DNA of 26,856 bases, from positions 1 to 26,856 of the forward strand of contig BOBI01000011.1 in NCBI GenBank assembly GCA_026002305.1, in the 5' to 3' direction. A program made the translations under genes and the position numbers. The notes below the pieces were generated by a model. That model saw only the letters and a list, made by a program, of their open reading frames with translations. It searched no databases and was not told the DNA's origin. The DNA is from Spirochaetia bacterium (lineage in GTDB: Bacteria; Spirochaetota; Spirochaetia; Treponematales; Breznakiellaceae). This document shows, piece after piece, positions 22,145 through 26,856 of the stretch. Position 1 is the first letter of the stretch, and each line of letters opens with the position of its first letter.

Positions 22145-23341
22145 ATGGCTGTAGCTGAATATGTGCGGGAAGCGCTGGCCGGTTCGTCGGTGATTCGTAA
22201 ATTATTCGAGGAAGGGGCGGCTTTAAAAAAATTACACGGTTCCGGTAAAGTTTTTGATTTTTCGATAGGGAACCCCGATTTGGAGCCGCCGCCGGCTTTT
22301 CATGAAACCTTGGTGCGTTTGGCAACCTGCGACGCGGCGGGCTCGCATGGTTATATGCCTAATGCCGGTTATCCTGCGGTGCGGGAGGCGCTTTCGAAAA
22401 AGTGCGGAAGCGAGCAGGGCGTTACGCTTAATGCTGATGATCTTGTCATGTCTGTGGGCGCTGCCGGCGGATTGAATTGCGTTTTTAAGTCGATTATTAA
22501 CCCCGGCGACGAGGTAATTGTAAGCAAGCCCTATTTTATGGAGTATCGCACTTATATTGCGAATCACGGCGGTAAATTGGTAGAAGTAGATTCTTTGCCG
22601 GATTTTAACCTTGATATAAACGCCGTCCGAAAAGCGCTAACGCCCCGCACCGCGGCGGTAATGATCAATACCCCGCATAACCCTACCGGACGTGTTTACC
22701 CGGAAGAAACCATTACCGCGCTTGCCGCCGCTTTAAACGAATACGGTAAAAAAAGTATGCGTTTTCCGTATCTGGTTTCCGACGAACCATACCGCGAGAT
22801 TGTTTATGACAATATTGAAGTGGCGCCGGTATTATGCGCTTATCAAAATTCAATAGTGGTAACATCGTATTCAAAAAGTCTCTCGTTACCCGGCGAGCGT
22901 ATCGGTTATATTGCGGTTAATCCCTCCACCCCTGACAAACAAAATCTCATAGCCGCGCTTATTTGGGCAACGCGCGTGCTTGGTTTTGTAAACGCACCGG
23001 CTTTAATGCAGCGCTGTGTGGCGGAATTAACCGCGGAAAAAGTTGCCGTGGATATTTACGCAGAACGCCGCGATGCCTTTATAAAAGTGCTGGATGGCGC
23101 AGGTCTTAAATATTCCCGCCCGCAGGGCGCTTTCTACATTTTCTGTAAAGTCCCCTCGAAAACCGCCGCGTTAGGCGATGACAACACTTTTTCCGATCAC
23201 CTGAAGAAATACTTAATACTTGGCGTTCCGGGCTCCGGCTTTGCCGCCCCCGGCTGGCTGCGCTTTGCATATTGCGTATCAAGCAAAATAATAAGCGCCT
23301 CCGCAGACGCATTTAAAAAGGCAGTGGGGACGTATTTGTAA
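22145..23341 (+). CDS. Class I/II pyridoxal-phosphate aminotransferase
   Basis: A 398-residue fold-type I aminotransferase of the aspartate/aromatic group. Seen in order: FDFSIGNPDLEPPP (substrate-binding N-terminus), HGYMPNAGYPAVREAL, NTPHNPTGRVY with Asn179, SDEPYREIVYD with Asp213 and Tyr216, SYSKSLSLPGERIGY with the PLP Schiff-base Lys244, and LRFAYC with the substrate-carboxylate Arg. The start at 22145 is preceded by AAGGAG at a good distance; an earlier in-frame ATG at 22100 would overlap the promoter. The exact substrate cannot be told from sequence alone. The gene is divergent from the HDOD gene. Confidence 0.9.
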   Translation: MAVAEYVREALAGSSVIRKLFEEGAALKKLHGSGKVFDFSIGNPDLEPPPAFHETLVRLATCDAAGSHGYMPNAGYPAVREALSKKCGSEQGVTLNADDLVMSVGAAGGLNCVFKSIINPGDEVIVSKPYFMEYRTYIANHGGKLVEVDSLPDFNLDINAVRKALTPRTAAVMINTPHNPTGRVYPEETITALAAALNEYGKKSMRFPYLVSDEPYREIVYDNIEVAPVLCAYQNSIVVTSYSKSLSLPGERIGYIAVNPSTPDKQNLIAALIWATRVLGFVNAPALMQRCVAELTAEKVAVDIYAERRDAFIKVLDGAGLKYSRPQGAFYIFCKVPSKTAALGDDNTFSDHLKKYLILGVPGSGFAAPGWLRFAYCVSSKIISASADAFKKAVGTYL

Positions 23342-23368
23342 CCTAAAGCCGTTGTTAGTCATTTTCGT

Positions 23369-23374
23369 TATAAT
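23369..23374 (+). promoter_or_regulatory. -10 box of the tolC-like gene, 6 nt before its ATG
   Basis: A perfect TATAAT followed by TAAGTG and the ATG at 23381, with no Shine-Dalgarno sequence and no good -35 box. The transcript would begin at about the start codon. Confidence 0.5.
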
Positions 23375-23380
23375 TAAGTG

Positions 23381-24685
23381 ATGAAAAAAACAATCCGCTC
23401 ATTTTTGGTGCCGACGCTTCTGTTGCTGCCGCTTTTTGTGTGGGCGGTGGACGGCCCGTTAGTTTTAACGTTAGACGAAGTCATAGAGCGTGCGTTTACC
23501 CATACGGTTAGCCTTAAAAAAAGCGCCATAGACCTTGAAACTGCGCGTTATGCTTCAAAAAATGTATGGTCGGAACTGCTCCCCGGCATAAGTGCCGGCG
23601 GCAGCGCGCGCTGGGGAACAGGTTGGGCAAACCCGCCTGCGACACCGCCAGATCCTACATTCGGGGTGCAGGCGAATCTTTCACTTTCGCTTAACGCCGG
23701 AATTCCTGCCGCCATGAAAATTACCGGTATTGCGTACAAGACCCAGCTTTTAGACTATGAAAGAAGCCGTATACAGTTGAAAACCAATGTTACAAAAGAA
23801 TTTTACCGGCTTTTAACATTACAGAAAAATTTGGAAATATTAAACGAAAAATTAAAGAATACGGAACTTCAACTGCAAAACGATACCGTACGTTTTAATA
23901 ACGGAACTTTAAACGAATTAAATTATCAGCGCAGCCGTGTTTCGGTACAAACCGCGCGCTTATCTTTTAACCAGGCGCGTTCTTCTTTTTTCAATGCCAC
24001 CGCAGAATTTTTGTATAACCTGGGGTATGACGAAAACATTCCCGTGGAAATTTCCGGCGCAATTGAAATAGAGCGTATCGATTTAGACGCGGAGATTTTG
24101 ATTACAAAATACCTGCCGCAGCACCCCGAAATAATAAGCGCGTTAGCAACGATTGAACGCCTTAAATTAACCGCGCTGCAACGCACACTTACAGCTAGAT
24201 CCCCCTCCATAAGTTTGTCTGCCGGATGGTCGGGAACACCCGCGATAGGCAAAGATTTTTCGGACAGTTTTAGCGCGGGCGCAAGTATCAGCATTCCTGT
24301 GGAAGGCTGGATACCCGGTACAAAATCATCTCAAAATATAAAATCGGCTGCCGCCGACACCGAAAAGTCCCGGCTTGATCTGCAAAATACCGAAAATGCG
24401 GCAAAACTTGCCATAAGAAACGCTGTAGAAAATCTGCATAACTCTTGGTCAAGTATAGAAATAGCACGTGAACAGGCCACACTGGCAGAGCGGGCTTACG
24501 ATATGGCGCGGCGCGGTTTTAGCCAGGGCACCGTTCCGTTTATCGACTTGGAAACTACCCGCAACAGCATGGCAGAAGCCGCGCAGCAACTATTAAACGA
24601 AGAATACAGGTATAAATCGTTTGTGCTGGATCTTGCCGCCGCTCTCAATGTTGACGTGGAAGAGCTGCTGCTTATGGCGCGCTGA
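23381..24685 (+). CDS. TolC-like outer membrane efflux protein
   Basis: A 434-residue outer membrane channel protein of the TolC/OEP family, which exports substrates together with inner membrane pumps and a periplasmic adaptor. A signal peptide (KKTIRSFLVPTLLLLPLFVWA) ends near residue 22. Two OEP repeats follow. The first begins LTLDEVIERAFTHTVSLKKS and has helical heptads around LEILNEKLKNTELQLQND and FNNGTLNELNYQRSRV. The second has HPEIISALATIERLK and a final GFSQGTVPFIDLETTRNSMAEA. The ATG at 23381 is preferred over the GTG just before it; there is no Shine-Dalgarno sequence. No pump or adaptor gene is adjacent. The last 14 bp overlap the end of the convergent hflX piece. Confidence 0.9.
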   Translation: MKKTIRSFLVPTLLLLPLFVWAVDGPLVLTLDEVIERAFTHTVSLKKSAIDLETARYASKNVWSELLPGISAGGSARWGTGWANPPATPPDPTFGVQANLSLSLNAGIPAAMKITGIAYKTQLLDYERSRIQLKTNVTKEFYRLLTLQKNLEILNEKLKNTELQLQNDTVRFNNGTLNELNYQRSRVSVQTARLSFNQARSSFFNATAEFLYNLGYDENIPVEISGAIEIERIDLDAEILITKYLPQHPEIISALATIERLKLTALQRTLTARSPSISLSAGWSGTPAIGKDFSDSFSAGASISIPVEGWIPGTKSSQNIKSAAADTEKSRLDLQNTENAAKLAIRNAVENLHNSWSSIEIAREQATLAERAYDMARRGFSQGTVPFIDLETTRNSMAEAAQQLLNEEYRYKSFVLDLAAALNVDVEELLLMAR

Positions 24686-25535
24686 CAGAGCCTTGAACGT
24701 CATTCGCAAGGCTTGTTTCGCATAACGCTGCTATAGTGTTAAGCAATTCGTCAAGGCCGGTTTTATTTTTTACCGAAATAAAAAGCGGCGGGGCGCCCGA
24801 AATATTTTTGCCGGAGAATTGGGCTGCAATGCCGTCCGCCGCTTTAATACCGTTTTCAAGTTTCTCATTTTCGAGGCGGTCAATTTTGTTAAAAACCGTG
24901 ATCATGGGCTTACCGCCCGCTCCCAGTTCCCGCAAAACATTTATGGTTGTTTCAAAGTGGCTCATATAATCATTGTCGCTTGCGTCCAGCACCTGTACAA
25001 TGACGTCGGCTAACGTAACTTCTTCCAGCGTTGAGTGAAACGCGTCAATAAGATCGTGGGGTAAGCGCCGGATAAAGCCCACGGTATCCACAAAAATAAT
25101 CGGGCGCGGCTTTTCAATGCGGCGCGAGGTTGTGTCCAGTGTGGCAAAAAGTTTGTTTTCAACCAGAGCGTCCGCGCCGGTAAGGGCGTTAAGCAGCGAT
25201 GATTTTCCGGCGTTTGTGTAACCGGCAATCGCGCAAACCGGCACATCATCTTTTTCACGTTTTTTACGTTGAACGGTGCGCACCTTACGCACATCTTCAA
25301 TTTCAAGCATAAGTTTTGCAATGCTTTTTTTGACAAGCCGTCTGTCGGTTTCAAGTTTGGTCTCGCCGGAACCCTTTGAGCCATAATGACCGCCGCGCTG
25401 CCGCGCCAAATCGATGTATTTGTGGCTAAGGCGCGGTAGGCTGAATTTAAGGCGGGCAAGCTCAACTTGCAGAACCGCTTCGCGCGTGCGCGCGCGGCCG
25501 GCAAAAATTTGTATAATAAGCTCGCTGCGATCAAT
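24672..25535 (-). CDS. hflX: HflX GTPase, C-terminal piece (5' end missing)
   Basis: 287 residues of the ribosome-associated GTPase HflX, open from 25535 with no start codon; a TGA lies directly upstream at the junction. It begins IDRSELIIQIFAGRARTREA, the end of the HflX N-terminal domain. Then come the helical linker ARLKFSLPRLSHKYIDLARQ, the glycine-rich GGHYGSKGSGETKLETDRR, and the G domain with G1 GYTNAGKSS, G3 DTVGF and G4 NKID. The missing N-terminal domain is found on the opposite strand at 26512-26856. The last 12 residues of that piece are the first 12 of this one. Together they would make a protein of about 390 residues, near the family norm. So the gene is split by an inversion or by a join error. 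Confidence 0.92.
   Translation of the reverse strand: MDRSELIIQIFAGRARTREAVLQVELARLKFSLPRLSHKYIDLARQRGGHYGSKGSGETKLETDRRLVKKSIAKLMLEIEDVRKVRTVQRKKREKDDVPVCAIAGYTNAGKSSLLNALTGADALVENKLFATLDTTSRRIEKPRPIIFVDTVGFIRRLPHDLIDAFHSTLEEVTLADVIVQVLDASDNDYMSHFETTINVLRELGAGGKPMITVFNKIDRLENEKLENGIKAADGIAAQFSGKNISGAPPLFISVKNKTGLDELLNTIAALCETSLANDVQGSVSAP
25500..25535. repeat. 36-bp inverted repeat, left copy (inside hflX)
   Basis: The reverse complement is identical over 36 bases to 26821-26856, the last bases of the window. The next base beyond the match differs (25536 against 26820). The left copy ends at the junction between hflX and pdxY sequence. Confidence 0.97.
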
Positions 25536-26397
25536 TCAGTCCCATGTAGTTTACGGCGCCGCGGGCAATTCGTCCGCGGTGTTTCCCATGCAGCGCCTTG
25601 GCCGCGATGTATGGGCAATCAACACCGTTGAATTTTCCAACCACACCGGTTACAAAGCGTGGCGCGGCGAAGTGCTCCGTTCATCATTGGTGGACGATCT
25701 TGTTCAAGGTTTGGATGAACGCGGCGTGCTGCCCCGCTGCGAGGCGGTGCTTTCAGGTTATTTGGGCGCGGCTGAAACAGGCCGCGCCATTCTTAACGCC
25801 GTTAAAAAAGTTAAGGCCGCCTCGCCTTCCGCCATCTATTGCTGCGATCCGGTTATGGGCGATGTGGGACGTGGTTTTTATGTACACGAGGGCATACTTC
25901 CGTTTATCAAAAATGAGGGGCTGCCCTTTGCCGACATAATTACACCTAACAAGTTCGAGCTTGACGCCCTTACCGGTATCGATTCCTCGTCTGCAGAGGG
26001 GGCAAGGACGGCTATTAAATTTTTGCACGACACGGGCATAACAACCGTGCTTGTTACAAGTTATACAGGCAGCGTTGCCCAAAAAGATACCGTTGTGATG
26101 TTGGCTTCTTCTAAAACGGAAGGCAAAATATGGCAGGTAACAACGCCGTATCTGCCTGTGGAAAGTGTGCTGAACGGTACAAGTGTCGCGGGCACCGGTG
26201 ATTTAACCACGGCAGTTTTTTTGTCGCACCTTCTTGCCAAAGCAGGCGTTAAACGAAGTCTTGAATTGACGGCCTCCGCCGTATTCGGTATAATCGAGCA
26301 CACATTCAACAAAAAAAGCGGCGAACTTTTAACGGTAGCCGCTCAAGACGAACTGATAAACCCAAGACACAAGTTTGAGGCGGTTGTGTTTAAGTAA
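25531..26397 (+). CDS. pdxY: Pyridoxal kinase PdxY (first codons replaced)
   Basis: A ribokinase-superfamily PdxY/PdxK enzyme that phosphorylates pyridoxal to form PLP. Similarity starts at SIQSHVVYGAAGNSSAVFPM, then RLGRDVWAINTVEFSNHTGY, CDPVMGDVGRGFYV, ITPNKFELDALTG, and GTSVAGTGDLTTAVF with the catalytic GTGD Asp. From this point it has 288 residues, almost the full family length. Only about the first five to eight residues (the M-x-x-I-L part) are missing, because the upstream DNA is antisense hflX. The frame remains open upstream to an ATG at 25414, but those residues are the antisense of hflX and not real PdxY. As assembled it has no proper start codon. Confidence 0.9.
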   Translation, partial: SIQSHVVYGAAGNSSAVFPMQRLGRDVWAINTVEFSNHTGYKAWRGEVLRSSLVDDLVQGLDERGVLPRCEAVLSGYLGAAETGRAILNAVKKVKAASPSAIYCCDPVMGDVGRGFYVHEGILPFIKNEGLPFADIITPNKFELDALTGIDSSSAEGARTAIKFLHDTGITTVLVTSYTGSVAQKDTVVMLASSKTEGKIWQVTTPYLPVESVLNGTSVAGTGDLTTAVFLSHLLAKAGVKRSLELTASAVFGIIEHTFNKKSGELLTVAAQDELINPRHKFEAVVFK

Positions 26398-26415
26398 TCC
26401 CCGCGCGGTTAGTTT

Positions 26416-26487
26416 AGCGGCTGATCGGAGTCGAACCGACGTCTTCAGCTTGGAAGGCTGAGATAATAGCCGTTATATGACAGCCGC
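26416..26487 (-). tRNA. tRNA-Gly (anticodon TCC)
   Basis: On the minus strand the acceptor arms GCGGCTG and CAGCCGC pair perfectly, with discriminator T at 26416. The anticodon arm is TCAGC, loop CTTCCAA, GCTGA, giving anticodon TCC. The T arm is GTCGG-TTCGACT-CCGAT. The 3' CCA is not encoded. It lies between pdxY and the hflX N-terminal piece, both on the plus strand. Confidence 0.93.
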
Positions 26488-26511
26488 ATTACTTGAGAGG
26501 ATAGCAAAAAA

Positions 26512-26856
26512 ATGTTTGAAACGCAAGACCCGCCTAAAAAGGCTTTTTTAATAAGCGTATGGCATCAGATGAGTGAAAAAGCGTCCGCTTTTTCACTATC
26601 GCGTGAATTGCACGGGCTTGCGGGTGCGCTGGAGCTTGAAATTGCCGGTGAAGAAATGGTTCATATCCGCGAATACACCGCGAAATACGGCATGGGCGCC
26701 GGCAAGGCGGAGGAAATTGCGAATACCGCCGCAGAGATTAAAGCGGACTGCATTATCATGGATTGGCCAATTAGCCCGCCACAGCAGCGCAACTGGGAAA
26801 AACTTACCGGCATTGCCTGCATTGATCGCAGCGAGCTTATTATACAAATTTTTGCC
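26512..26856 (+). CDS. hflX: HflX GTPase, N-terminal piece (runs off the window)
   Basis: 115 residues with a good start: GAGAGG lies 11 nt before the ATG. The HflX N-terminal domain is recognisable from REYTAKYGMGAGKAEEIAN, then ADCIIMDWPISPPQQRNWEK and TGIACIDRSELIIQIFA. The last 36 bases are the inverted repeat of 25500-25535, and the reading continues there without a gap into the C-terminal piece. The two pieces are one gene interrupted by a fold-back. Confidence 0.92.
   Translation, partial: MFETQDPPKKAFLISVWHQMSEKASAFSLSRELHGLAGALELEIAGEEMVHIREYTAKYGMGAGKAEEIANTAAEIKADCIIMDWPISPPQQRNWEKLTGIACIDRSELIIQIFA
26821..26856. repeat. 36-bp inverted repeat, right copy (at the window end)
   Basis: Identical to the reverse complement of 25500-25535. 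The window ends with this copy, so the true length of the repeat to the right cannot be seen. Confidence 0.97.

Noticed and set aside
25414..25530. N-terminal extension of PdxY back to an ATG at 25414
   Set aside because: These residues are the antisense of the hflX C-terminal piece. PdxY similarity starts only at SIQSHVVYG.
25500..26856. A site-specific invertible switch controlled by a recombinase
   Set aside because: No recombinase is nearby, the repeat is ordinary hflX coding sequence, and the present orientation breaks both hflX and pdxY. It remains only a minor possibility.

Overview
The window looks like one bacterial contig, most likely from a spirochaete of the Treponema type. That assignment is inferred from gene content and arrangement: a def-fmt-PASTA cluster, an NtrY/NtrX-type two-component pair running into lexA and holA, a lysine/alanine-rich histone-H1-like tail, an HDOD protein with an ATPase-like front half, and moderate GC. 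No rRNA or species marker is present. Most of the window is housekeeping DNA. The two ends and a few junctions are unusual.

Left end (1-1000): no intact gene. It holds a minus-strand remnant that joins an integrase-core-like piece to a P-loop ATPase piece, then a family 2 glycosyltransferase start that is cut off, all broken up by palindromic REP-like repeats. Next, on the minus strand (995-4047), come ilvN, a truncated RecG/AlbA-type ATP-binding protein and a DUF6311-like membrane protein. The middle gene lies between two copies of a 16-bp direct repeat and looks like an insertion.

Middle (4150-14547): a hemolysin III family membrane protein, rpiB, murJ, then a tight minus-strand operon of histidine kinase, sigma-54-type response regulator, lexA and holA. 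Divergent from it are an XPB-helicase-N-like protein without a helicase motor and a NYN-LOTUS RNA-binding/nuclease-like protein.

Right middle (14687-24685): a strongly expressed-looking HigA-type HTH protein with a histone-H1-like tail and its own terminator; a membrane protein with an acidic linker and a degenerate GGDEF-like domain; the def-fmt-PASTA cluster; infA overlapping an M28-like peptidase; an HATPase-HDOD protein divergent from a class I aminotransferase; and a TolC-like protein.

Right end (24672-26856): hflX is present in two pieces on opposite strands. The C-terminal piece is on the minus strand and the N-terminal piece on the plus strand, running off the end. The pieces share a perfect 36-bp inverted repeat, and the pdxY between them lacks its first few codons. 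This is either a real inversion or, more likely, a fold-back join in the library or assembly. A tRNA-Gly(TCC) lies inside the segment.

Several first genes (the glycosyltransferase remnant, ilvN, infA, the tolC-like gene, the XPB-like gene and perhaps murJ) have a -10 box only 6-8 nt before the start codon and no Shine-Dalgarno sequence, which suggests leaderless mRNAs. Genes such as rpiB, the kinase, the HTH-H1 protein, the HDOD protein, the aminotransferase and hflX have clear ribosome binding sites.
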